Below, piece by piece: positions 1 to 5,245 of a stretch of 6,433 nucleotides of DNA. Position 1 is the stretch's first letter. Each line of letters begins with the position of its first letter. The DNA lies in NCBI GenBank assembly GCA_023387555.1, contig JAEWHY010000031.1, forward strand, positions 1 to 6,433, written 5' to 3'. A program made the position numbers and the translations under genes. The notes beneath the pieces are model-generated. The model was given only the letters and a program-made list of their open reading frames with translations, did not search any database and had not been told where the DNA came from. The stretch is from Pseudomonadota bacterium. Its GTDB lineage: Bacteria; Pseudomonadota; Alphaproteobacteria; Rhizobiales; Xanthobacteraceae.

Positions 1-565
1 CCAGCGCGCGCTTGCGCGCGAACGCACCGTCATAACCGGCGATACGGTCGGCCGACGCCGGCTCAGCGTCCTGGATCGACACCTGAACATGATCGAGCCC
101 GTTGTCCGCCAGTTCGCGCAGCCGCGCATCGGTCAGCCCGATCCCTGAGGTGATGAGATTGCTGTAGAGCCCCGCCTCCCGCGACGCCCGCACGATGTCG
201 CTGAGATCGCGCCGCGACGCCGGCTCACCGCCCGACAAATGCACCTGCAGAATGCCGAGCGCCGCGGCCTCGCGAAACACCCGCGCCCAGGTCGCGGTAT
301 CGAGTTCATCCTTTGGCGCATCCAGCGCCAGCGGGTTCGAACAATACGGGCAACCCAGCGGACAGCGATGGGTGAGTTCGGCGAGAAGGCCGAGTGGAGC
401 GGGAAGCTCCCTCTCCCCGCTTGCGGGGAGAGGGTCGCGGTGAGGGGGAGTTTCGACAGACACAGGCGGTGGAGAGTCCCCCTCACCCGACCGCGCTGAC
501 GCGCGATCGACCTCTCCCCGCACGCGGGGAGAGGTGAACGGTGCCTGTGGGTCGCGCGCGGTCAC
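1..565 (-). CDS. pqqE: PqqE, radical-SAM PqqA peptide cyclase (partial, 3' end outside window)
   Basis: PqqE is the cytoplasmic radical S-adenosylmethionine enzyme that forms the carbon-carbon bond between Glu and Tyr of PqqA, the first committed step of PQQ synthesis, with PqqD presenting the peptide. The first 188 residues are visible. The [4Fe-4S]-SAM cysteines are C68, C72 and C75 in the stretch LLAELTHRCPLGCPYCSNPL, followed by SGGEP at residues 111-115 and an NLITSGIGLT stretch, all typical of PqqE. The start is GTG at 565-563, overlapping the pqqD stop by 4 bases (GTGA), with GGAG at 574-571 five bases upstream. Oddity: from memory, the first cysteine of Klebsiella PqqE is near residue 22, whereas here it is residue 68. 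The extra residues, about 11-53, are encoded by a palindromic repeat that stays open in frame. The SPASM domain and C-terminus lie beyond base 1. Confidence 0.95.
   Translation of the reverse strand, partial: MTARDPQAPFTSPRVRGEVDRASARSGEGDSPPPVSVETPPHRDPLPASGERELPAPLGLLAELTHRCPLGCPYCSNPLALDAPKDELDTATWARVFREAAALGILQVHLSGGEPASRRDLSDIVRASREAGLYSNLITSGIGLTDARLRELADNGLDHVQVSIQDAEPASADRIAGYDGAFARKRAL
409..534. repeat. Palindromic repeat mosaic inserted in frame within pqqE
   Basis: Two inverted units of one repeat family. The left unit begins with a perfect 12-bp hairpin (arms 409-420 and 423-434, loop 421-422). The right unit ends with a perfect 11-bp hairpin (arms 511-521 and 524-534, loop 522-523). 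Both hairpins carry the core CTCTCCCCGC/GCGGGGAGAG. The units face each other through a further 9-bp inverted pair (441-449 with 477-485). The right unit has about 15 more internal bases than the left. From memory, this CTCTCCCC...GGGGAGAG palindrome is a common dispersed intergenic repeat in Bradyrhizobium-like genomes. Here it lies inside a coding frame, spans 126 bases (42 codons by these boundaries) and introduces no stop. Confidence 0.88.
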
Positions 566-861
566 GAAAGCTCCAGCAGCCGCTTGTCGGCGAGCGAGCG
601 GAGCAGATTCCCCGCATCGGTTTCGATGCGCTCGCGCGGTGCCTGGAAGTTCGCTGCAAGGTCGTCGACGATCGCAGCGAAGGTCGCCTCCCCGGTGCAG
701 CGCTTGAGGATTTCGACCGCGATCGCATCCGCCTTGAAGATGCGCTCCGGCGCCAGCAGCACCCAGCCGCCCTGCGCCTCGTTATGGGTCAGCCGCACGC
801 CGCGCGGCAGCCGTGGCTTTGCATCGGCCGGAATCGCGGCCTGTGGCGCGGCGCCTGTCAT
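562..861 (-). CDS. pqqD: PqqD, PqqA-binding chaperone
   Basis: A 99-residue protein, the usual size for a stand-alone PqqD. PqqD is a small winged-helix RiPP recognition element that binds the PqqA precursor and delivers it to PqqE. Family features visible are the early PRLPRGVRLTHNEAQGGWVLL strand region (about residues 16-36), the APERIFKAD turn, and the helical C-terminal half with LKRCTGEAT and IVDDLAANF, ending in LLRSLADKRLLEL. The ATG start at 861-859 overlaps the pqqC stop (ATGA), so translation is probably coupled. A longer open frame runs upstream to about 1311, but that part is only the other frame of pqqC. The pqqD stop in turn overlaps the pqqE GTG. It is not fused to pqqC as in some methylotrophs. 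Confidence 0.95.
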   Translation of the reverse strand: MTGAAPQAAIPADAKPRLPRGVRLTHNEAQGGWVLLAPERIFKADAIAVEILKRCTGEATFAAIVDDLAANFQAPRERIETDAGNLLRSLADKRLLELS

Positions 862-1592
862 CGCGCGGCCTCCGGCACGAAAGCGCCGGGCGGGATATGC
901 CCCGGCGCGACATAGGCGTGATGCAGCGCATCCAGCATCGCCCACAGCACGCTGCATTTGAATTCGAGCGCCGCCAGAACCAAAGCCTGCGCATCCGGCG
1001 TCCTCGCATTGCGCTTGACGTAATCGAGCGCGAAATCGGAATCCTTCGCGGCCTGCGGCGGCCGCTTCTCGAAGTAAGCGAGCGTCTCGCGCGTCACGAA
1101 GTCGTAGTGCGCCAGCATGCCGTCCATCCGCTCCGATATGATCACCGGCGAGAACAATTCGGTCAGCGAGGATGCAATGGCTTCGAGCAGCGTCTTCTCG
1201 CGCACGAAATGCACATAGGCTTCCACCGCGAACCGCGTCCCCGGAAGCAAACCCCGCAGCGAGGTGACATAGTCCCGATCGAGGCCAAGCCCGTCGGTGA
1301 GTTTCAGCCACCGCGCGATGCCGCCATCGCCGTCCCGTTCGCCGTCATGATCGACCAGGCGCGAGCGCCATTCGCGCCGGATCGCAGGGTCGTCGCAGCG
1401 CGCGATCAGCGAGGCGTCCTTGATCGGGATCATCGCCTGGTAATAGTAGCGGTTCAGCGCCCAGGCCTGCACCTGCGCTTTCGTGCATTGCCCGGAATGC
1501 AGCATCTTGTGAAACGGATGCAGGCGATGATAGCGCCGCGCGCCGATGTCGCGCAGGGCCGCTTCCAGTTCGTCCGGCTGCATTAGCTTCAT
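858..1592 (-). CDS. pqqC: PqqC, pyrroloquinoline-quinone synthase
   Basis: A 244-residue cofactorless oxidase of the heme-oxygenase-like fold. It catalyses the last step, ring closure and eight-electron oxidation of AHQQ to PQQ. Family sequence is clear: RYHRLHPFHKML, WALNRYYYQAMIPIKDA, LVDHDGE, TRFAVEAYVHFV, and LEFKCSVLWAMLDA near the end. Against Klebsiella PqqC (recalled), H22, H82, Y173, R177 and K212 correspond to H24, H84, Y175, R179 and K214. The position of Klebsiella H154 is isoleucine here (I152 in IISER). Start chosen at ATG 1592-1590 with GAGAG seven bases upstream; an ATG three codons later is possible. It is separated from pqqB by a 142-base gap holding a repeat pair, and its stop overlaps the pqqD start. 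Confidence 0.96.
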   Translation of the reverse strand: MKLMQPDELEAALRDIGARRYHRLHPFHKMLHSGQCTKAQVQAWALNRYYYQAMIPIKDASLIARCDDPAIRREWRSRLVDHDGERDGDGGIARWLKLTDGLGLDRDYVTSLRGLLPGTRFAVEAYVHFVREKTLLEAIASSLTELFSPVIISERMDGMLAHYDFVTRETLAYFEKRPPQAAKDSDFALDYVKRNARTPDAQALVLAALEFKCSVLWAMLDALHHAYVAPGHIPPGAFVPEAAR

Positions 1593-1605
1593 ATTAGGAC
1601 TCTCG

Positions 1606-1724
1606 TGTCCCGGACGCGATGCAGCACGAAGTGCTGCTTCGCAGAGCCGGGACCCATTTGATCAATTGTAATCTGGGTCCCGGGTCTGCAGCGCATCATT
1701 GCATGCTGCGCTGCGCCCGGGACA
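1606..1724. repeat. Paired inverted 51-bp REP/BIME-like element between pqqB and pqqC
   Basis: Two 51-bp units, 1606-1656 and 1674-1724, lie head to head around a 17-base AT-richer spacer (1657-1673). The right unit reverse-complemented matches the left at 39 of 51 positions by hand alignment. The outer ends are TGTCCCGG (1606-1613) and CCGGGACA (1717-1724). The inner ends are CCGGGACCCA (1647-1656) and TGGGTCCCGG (1674-1683). Each unit has its own hairpin: GCAGCAC/GTGCTGC at 1621-1637, and GCAGCGCA/TGCGCTGC at 1688-1714. It occupies nearly all of the pqqB-pqqC gap, so in the operon mRNA it could fold into one long stem or two short ones and act as a stability, processing or attenuation element. 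That role is inferred. No transposase or target duplication was seen. Confidence 0.85.
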
Positions 1725-1734
1725 CTGAAAGTGC

Positions 1735-2637
1735 TCACAGCACGATCTCCATGCCGTCGAACGCGACTTCGAAGCCCGCCGCCTCCACACGCTGCCGCGC
1801 CGGCGACCCCGCGATCAGCACCGGATTTGTGTTGTTGATGTGGATGAAAATACGGCGGGCCGGCAGCTCCGCCAATGCCGCGAGCGAGCCGGCTGGCCCC
1901 TCCATCGGCATGTGCCCCATTCGCATCCCGGTCTTTTCGCCGGCGCGCAGCGCGATCATCTCGTCGTCGGTGAACAGCGTCCCGTCGAACAGGATTGCAT
2001 CGGCGCGGCGCATCCGCTCGCGCATCGGTTCGGTGACACCGGCCGCGCCGGGAATATAGAGCAGTCGGCGATCGCCGGCGCTCAGTTCCACGCCGACATT
2101 CACGGCGCTCTCCCCGATCTCCGGCGCCCCGTCCTCGAGATAGAGCGGCACCTTGCCGGGCACCGTGAAAATCTCCAGCGAGAGCCCAGGCACCGGCGCG
2201 ATCGTTTCACCAATCGAAAGCGCATGCCACCGCACCTTGTCCGGGTGCAGCGCACCAAACATCGGATTGTCGGCGATCGCCGCCAGCGTCGCGGGGGTGC
2301 CGTACAGCGCTAAATCTTGCCGTTCGCGCAGGGTCAGCAGCCCGGCGGCCTGGTCGATCTCGGCGCCGGTCAGCAGCACCGCCCGGATCGGGGAATGCCG
2401 CAGGCCACGCTGCGGATGCAGCGCCGGAGTGTCGAGAATCTGGGTCCGCAGGTCGGGCGAGGCATTGCAGAGGAGCCAGTTCTGGCCGTCCGTCGATACG
2501 GCGATGGAAGCCTGGCCGCGCTGCGACACGCGCGGATCGCCGGCCCACGCCAAAGCGCAGACCGGGCAATTGCAGTTCCATTGCGGGAAACCGCCGCCCG
2601 CGGCCGACCCGAGGACGAGCGCCGTCAGGCGGCCCAT
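1735..2637 (-). CDS. pqqB: PqqB, PQQ biosynthesis metallo-beta-lactamase-fold protein
   Basis: A 300-residue protein matching the usual PqqB length. Family knowledge: PqqB has a metallo-beta-lactamase fold and has been assigned as an iron-dependent hydroxylase acting on the Glu-Tyr derived intermediate before PqqC. The N-terminus LGSAAGGGFPQWNCNCPVC carries the structural zinc cysteines C22, C24 and C27. The canonical HxHxDH metal motif is replaced by LLTGAEIDQAAG (about residues 88-99), a known departure for the family. The C-terminal RMGHMPM and HINNTNPVL stretches are also typical. Start at ATG 2637-2635, with AAGGG eight to nine bases upstream (GAAGGGCTGCCTGAATG). It lies 34 bases downstream of pqqA with no evident terminator between them, consistent with one operon. 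Confidence 0.96.
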   Translation of the reverse strand: MGRLTALVLGSAAGGGFPQWNCNCPVCALAWAGDPRVSQRGQASIAVSTDGQNWLLCNASPDLRTQILDTPALHPQRGLRHSPIRAVLLTGAEIDQAAGLLTLRERQDLALYGTPATLAAIADNPMFGALHPDKVRWHALSIGETIAPVPGLSLEIFTVPGKVPLYLEDGAPEIGESAVNVGVELSAGDRRLLYIPGAAGVTEPMRERMRRADAILFDGTLFTDDEMIALRAGEKTGMRMGHMPMEGPAGSLAALAELPARRIFIHINNTNPVLIAGSPARQRVEAAGFEVAFDGMEIVL

Positions 2638-2671
2638 TCAGGCAGCCCTTCGATCTGGGTCAGAGCGAGGC

Positions 2672-2749
2672 TCAGAATTCCGGCGGCAGATAGCCGTTGA
2701 TTTCGAGGCCGATGCAGATTTCGACGAGCGTCGGGGTGGTCCAGGCCAT
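2672..2749 (-). CDS. pqqA: PqqA, PQQ precursor peptide (25 aa)
   Basis: A 25-residue ribosomal precursor from which PQQ is built. The peptide starts MAWTTPTLVEICIGLEINGY and ends LPPEF. The invariant Glu-x3-Tyr pair is E16 and Y20; PqqE joins the side chains of these two residues, which become the PQQ skeleton. The upstream EICIGLE stretch matches the conserved PqqD/PqqE recognition region. Start ATG 2749-2747 has AAAGGA about eight bases upstream (AGGACATCTGACATG). It is the first gene of the operon, immediately upstream of pqqB. No pqqF/pqqG-type protease gene, needed to release the cross-linked pair, is present in this window. Confidence 0.97.
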   Translation of the reverse strand: MAWTTPTLVEICIGLEINGYLPPEF

Positions 2750-2779
2750 GTCAGATGTCCTTTCCGGCGTTCAGATTTC

Positions 2780-2809
2780 TATATAACCCCGAAAGGGCGC
2801 AAAAAGCCA
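2780..2809 (-). promoter_or_regulatory. pqqA: Possible pqqA promoter
   Basis: Reading on the minus strand, an AT-rich TTATATAGAAAT block (centred near 2783) lies about 30 bases upstream of the pqqA ATG and is the only good -10-like sequence in the otherwise GC-rich gap. A weak -35-like TGGCTT sits at 2809-2804, 17-18 bases further upstream. The -35 match is poor, so the promoter may need an activator or another sigma factor. A sigma-54 reading was checked and fails on spacing. Confidence 0.35.
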
Positions 2810-2968
2810 CGGCACCGTGACGAAATGAGACAGCCGGTTCCGGTTCGCGCCACTTTGGGCGGGCGCTCGCGGGGGCTCCCGGAATCGGTATGTTGTCGCG
2901 CCCGTTTCAGCCGGCCTGGTGTGGCTTTGAGACGGCAAGCGATGGGCGCGCGGTGGGACAATTCCAGC
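2810..2968. other. Rest of the pqqA/dioxygenase divergent intergenic region
   Basis: The full gap between the divergent pqqA and dioxygenase genes runs from 2750 to 3063 (314 bases). Outside the two proposed promoters and one leader hairpin I see no convincing gene, RNA gene or strong dyad operator in it. It is GC-rich with short G and C runs, for example around 2856-2880. A long minus-strand open frame crosses this region, but it is the antisense frame of the dioxygenase. Confidence 0.5.
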
Positions 2969-2997
2969 TTGACGCTGAGTGCCACCGGGCGCTTAGA
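2969..2997 (+). promoter_or_regulatory. Possible sigma70-type promoter for the dioxygenase
   Basis: TTGACG at 2969-2974 is a good -35 match. With a 17-base spacer it is followed by CTTAGA at 2992-2997, a poor -10. A transcript starting near 3004 would have a leader of about 60 bases containing the hairpin at 3026-3043 and the GGGAG ribosome binding site at 3053-3057. Confidence 0.35.
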
Positions 2998-3025
2998 GTC
3001 AGGCGATAACAGGGATCCAATCCTC

Positions 3026-3043
3026 GGGCGGCCGCAGCCGCCC
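3026..3043 (+). other. GC-rich hairpin in the dioxygenase leader
   Basis: GGGCGGC (3026-3032) and GCCGCCC (3037-3043) form a perfect 7-bp stem with loop CGCA, followed by AGTGTTTTC. It lies 20 bases before the dioxygenase ATG, just upstream of the GGGAG site. It could hinder or shape translation initiation or act as a weak attenuator. The T run is short, so a terminator call is not supported. Confidence 0.45.
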
Positions 3044-3063
3044 AGTGTTTTCGGGAGAAGCGC

Positions 3064-3945
3064 ATGACTTACGTTACCGAGGAAAACCTCACCGATCTCG
3101 CGGTCGAGCGCTGGAGCAACATCCCCGACCCGCGGCTGCGGCAGATCATGACCTCGCTGGTCAAGCACCTGCACGGTTTCGTGCGCGACGTGGAGCCCAC
3201 CCAGGAAGAATGGATCGCGGCCATCCTGTGGCTGACCCGCGTCGGCCAGATCTGCGACGCCAAGCGTCAGGAATTCATCCTTGCCTCCGACGTGCTCGGC
3301 GTCTCGATGCTGGTCGATTCCATCAATAACCGCGCGCCGGGCGCCGCCACCCCGTCCACGGTGGAGGGTCCGTTCCATATCCCGGATTCGCCGCAGATCG
3401 CCGATGGCGGCAACATGGCCGAGGGCGCGCCGGGCATCCCGACCTTCTGCACCGGGCGGATCACCGATCTCGACGGCAAGCCGCTCGCGGGCGTCATGCT
3501 CGACATGTGGCAGACCGATGGCGACGGCCTCTATGAGGCGCAGATCCCGGGCGCCGAGGGGTATATGCGCGGCATCTTCCACTCCAATCCGGACGGCAGC
3601 TACACCGTCCGCACGGTGGCGCCGATCGGCTACACCATCCCGATGGACGGCCCGATCGGCGAACTGATGAACAAGACCCGCATCAGCCACATGCGGCCGG
3701 CGCACATCCACTTCCACATCGCCGCACCCGGCTACAAGAGCCTGACCACGCATCTGTTCCAGAAGGGCTGCGATTACATCGACACCGACGTGGTGTTCGG
3801 CGTGAAGGAGCCGCTGATCGTCGACTTCGTGCAGAAGCCGGCCGGCAGCACCGCCCCGACCGGCGAAGTCATGAACGAGCCGTTCTACGAAGTGAAATAC
3901 GACTTCAAGCTGGCCAAAGCCGCGGCCGCGCAGAAGGCGGCGTAG
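3064..3945 (+). CDS. Intradiol ring-cleavage dioxygenase, hydroxyquinol 1,2-dioxygenase-like
   Basis: A 293-residue non-heme Fe(III) dioxygenase that would open a catechol-type ring between the two hydroxyls. An N-terminal helical dimerisation domain (about residues 1-100) precedes the beta-sandwich catalytic domain (about 100-265). The four iron ligands are visible: Y157 (GLYEAQ), Y190 (IGYTIP), H214 and H216 (RPAHIHF). Their spacing of 33, 24 and 2 matches the Tyr164/Tyr197/His221/His223 set recalled for hydroxyquinol 1,2-dioxygenase. IPMDGPIGELM and LTTHLFQKG...DTDVVFGV also favour the hydroxyquinol subgroup over classical catechol or chlorocatechol enzymes; substrate remains inferred. Start ATG 3064 follows GGGAGAAGCGC. 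No maleylacetate reductase, monooxygenase or LysR regulator is adjacent, so it is an orphan here. The tail after about residue 283 is Ala/Lys-rich. Confidence 0.88.
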   Translation: MTYVTEENLTDLAVERWSNIPDPRLRQIMTSLVKHLHGFVRDVEPTQEEWIAAILWLTRVGQICDAKRQEFILASDVLGVSMLVDSINNRAPGAATPSTVEGPFHIPDSPQIADGGNMAEGAPGIPTFCTGRITDLDGKPLAGVMLDMWQTDGDGLYEAQIPGAEGYMRGIFHSNPDGSYTVRTVAPIGYTIPMDGPIGELMNKTRISHMRPAHIHFHIAAPGYKSLTTHLFQKGCDYIDTDVVFGVKEPLIVDFVQKPAGSTAPTGEVMNEPFYEVKYDFKLAKAAAAQKAA

Positions 3946-3960
3946 GGCTCCGATCGGGCT

Positions 3961-4073
3961 CATGGCCGGGCAAAAGCGCGAAGCGCGTCTTAGCGCTTAA
4001 GACCCGGCTATCCATCTTCTTCGCAAAAGCTTCGTTGCACGATGGATGCGCGGGTCAAGCCCGCGCATGACAA
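3961..4073. repeat. Mosaic of dispersed palindromes between convergent genes; possible bidirectional terminator
   Basis: The gap between the convergent dioxygenase and methyltransferase is filled by nested inverted repeats. GCCGGG (3965-3970) pairs with CCCGGC (4003-4008). Inside, GTCTTA/TAAGAC (3987-3992 with 3998-4003) forms a short stem. ATCCATC (4010-4016) pairs with GATGGAT (4041-4047). A perfect 9-bp stem, ATGCGCGGG/CCCGCGCAT (4046-4054 with 4060-4068, loop TCAAG), closes the block. From memory the last hairpin (GGGTCAAGCCC core) is a frequent intergenic repeat in rhizobial genomes. The position suits transcription termination from both sides, but there are no long T runs. Confidence 0.7.
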
Positions 4074-4091
4074 CTTAATTGGCGGTGCGCT

Positions 4092-5201
4092 TCATCCCCA
4101 GATCGCCTTCGCCGCCTTAACTTCCAGTTCCAGCTTCCTGCGCTCGTCGGCTTCGGTCACCGGATTGCCGGCGACGGTGGAGGCGAAGCCGCATTGCGGC
4201 GAGATCGCCAGCCGGTCGAGGTCGATGAATTGCGTCGCCTCTTCGGTGCGGCGCTTGAGATCGTCGAGCGATTCCAGCACCGGCGTCTTGCTTGAGATAA
4301 GGCCGAGCACCACGCCCTTGCCTTTGACGAACCGCAAGGGGCGGAAATCGCCGGCGCGCTCGGTGTCGTATTCCAGCAGGAAATGGTTGACGTTGGTGCC
4401 GGCGAAGAACCGCTCGGCCACCGATTCATAGCCGCCGGCGCCGAGATAATGGCCCTTGAAATTGCCGCGGCACATATGCACGCCGAACACCACATCGGCC
4501 GGCGCGCCCTTCACCGACTCGTTGATGCTCTCGATATAGAGATCGACCAGTTCGTCCGGCTTCATGCCGGCGGCTTCCACCTGCTGGCGGATGTTGGGGT
4601 CGCAGAGCAGCGCAATCGCGACCTCGTCGAGCTGGATATACTTGCAGCCGGCCTTCGCAAGATCGGCAATCTCCTCGCGGAAGATGCGGTTGAGATCGGC
4701 GAAGAATGCCTTCACGTCGGCATAGGCGGAGGGCGCCGCGTAATCGGTGGCGCGGTAGAAATGCATGGTCGAGGGCGCCGGCAGCGTGATCTTCGGCGTC
4801 GCGGCCGTGATCCCTTTGAGGAATTCGAACTCGTCCAGCGCCAGCGGCTTGTTACGCTTGAGCGTGCCGTCCGCATAGGGCGCGGTGAAATCGACCTGGT
4901 GGCCCTGGTCGTCGCGAAACTTGAACACCGCGGACTTGATCGCAAAGCCGTCGATCCGCTCGACGAAGCGCCCCCAGTAGGAACCGCGGCGGAATTCGCC
5001 GTCGGTCACGACCTTGAGCCCGACCTCCTCCTGCATCGTCACGACATCGCGGATGCATGCATCCTGGATCTTCGCGAAGGCGGCATCGTCGATGCGCTTG
5101 CCCATGTGATCGCGGAACGCCTGCCGCAGCACCTGTGGCCGCAGCAGGCTGCCGACATGATCGGCGCGGAACGGAGGGCGGCCTTGCGGCAGGGTCGTCA
5201 T
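4092..5201 (-). CDS. MetE-core-like zinc methyltransferase (cobalamin-independent methionine synthase family, YxjG/YxjH type)
   Basis: A 369-residue TIM-barrel protein resembling the catalytic C-terminal half of MetE, without the N-terminal MetE domain. Family members move a methyl group to a zinc-bound thiol such as homocysteine; the true methyl donor for stand-alone versions is often unknown. The N-terminus FRADHVGSLLRP, VTDGEFRRGSYW and KYIQLDEVA are family hallmarks. The likely zinc ligands are all present: H242 and C244 (VHMCRGN), E277 (LLEYDTERAG) and C337 (SPQCGFAST). Start ATG 5201-5199 has GGGAG nine bases upstream. The frame stays open to 5390, but that extension runs antisense through tetR and was not used. 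It diverges from tetR with only 43 bases between, holding a dyad, so control by that regulator is likely. Annotation pipelines may call it methionine synthase; that activity is uncertain. Confidence 0.9.
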   Translation of the reverse strand: MTTLPQGRPPFRADHVGSLLRPQVLRQAFRDHMGKRIDDAAFAKIQDACIRDVVTMQEEVGLKVVTDGEFRRGSYWGRFVERIDGFAIKSAVFKFRDDQGHQVDFTAPYADGTLKRNKPLALDEFEFLKGITAATPKITLPAPSTMHFYRATDYAAPSAYADVKAFFADLNRIFREEIADLAKAGCKYIQLDEVAIALLCDPNIRQQVEAAGMKPDELVDLYIESINESVKGAPADVVFGVHMCRGNFKGHYLGAGGYESVAERFFAGTNVNHFLLEYDTERAGDFRPLRFVKGKGVVLGLISSKTPVLESLDDLKRRTEEATQFIDLDRLAISPQCGFASTVAGNPVTEADERRKLELEVKAAKAIWG

Positions 5202-5228
5202 TGGCGCATGCTCCCGGATGCAGAATTG

Positions 5229-5245
5229 TTCTATAGGTCTATAGA
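5229..5245. promoter_or_regulatory. Candidate TetR operator between the methyltransferase and tetR
   Basis: CTATAGGTCTATAG (5231-5244) is a near-perfect dyad, two palindromic CTATAG hexamers around a GT centre, extended by T at 5230 and A at 5245. It abuts the tetR ATG and lies about 28 bases upstream of the methyltransferase start. The 11-mer TTCTATAGGTC (5229-5239) recurs exactly, reverse-complemented, at 5996-6006 before the ligase. Binding here would block both divergent genes. The identity as an operator is inferred from position, symmetry and recurrence. Confidence 0.65.

Noticed and set aside
409..534. CRISPR-like repeat array in the left part of the window
   Set aside because: Only two inverted palindromic units with no regular spacers and no cas genes.
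813..1586. A 257-codon plus-strand open frame opposite pqqC
   Set aside because: Complementary to a well-supported pqqC; Arg/Gln/His-rich shadow sequence.
1606..1724. An insertion sequence or a small RNA gene in the pqqB-pqqC gap
   Set aside because: No transposase, no target-site duplication found and no promoter or terminator pattern; the symmetric paired-unit structure fits a REP/BIME-like repeat better.
2799..2812. Sigma-54 promoter upstream of pqqA (TGGCTTTTTGC on the minus strand)
   Set aside because: The GG and GC elements are separated by 6 bases, not the 10 required.
2153..3067. A 304-codon plus-strand frame crossing pqqB, pqqA and the divergent gap
   Set aside because: It would run through three supported features on the other strand and lacks any recognisable domain.
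2779..3963. A 394-codon open frame on the minus strand
   Set aside because: It is antisense to the dioxygenase, whose iron ligands and ribosome binding site are clear. The translated product is His/Arg/Asp-rich with no recognisable domain, typical of a shadow frame in GC-rich DNA.
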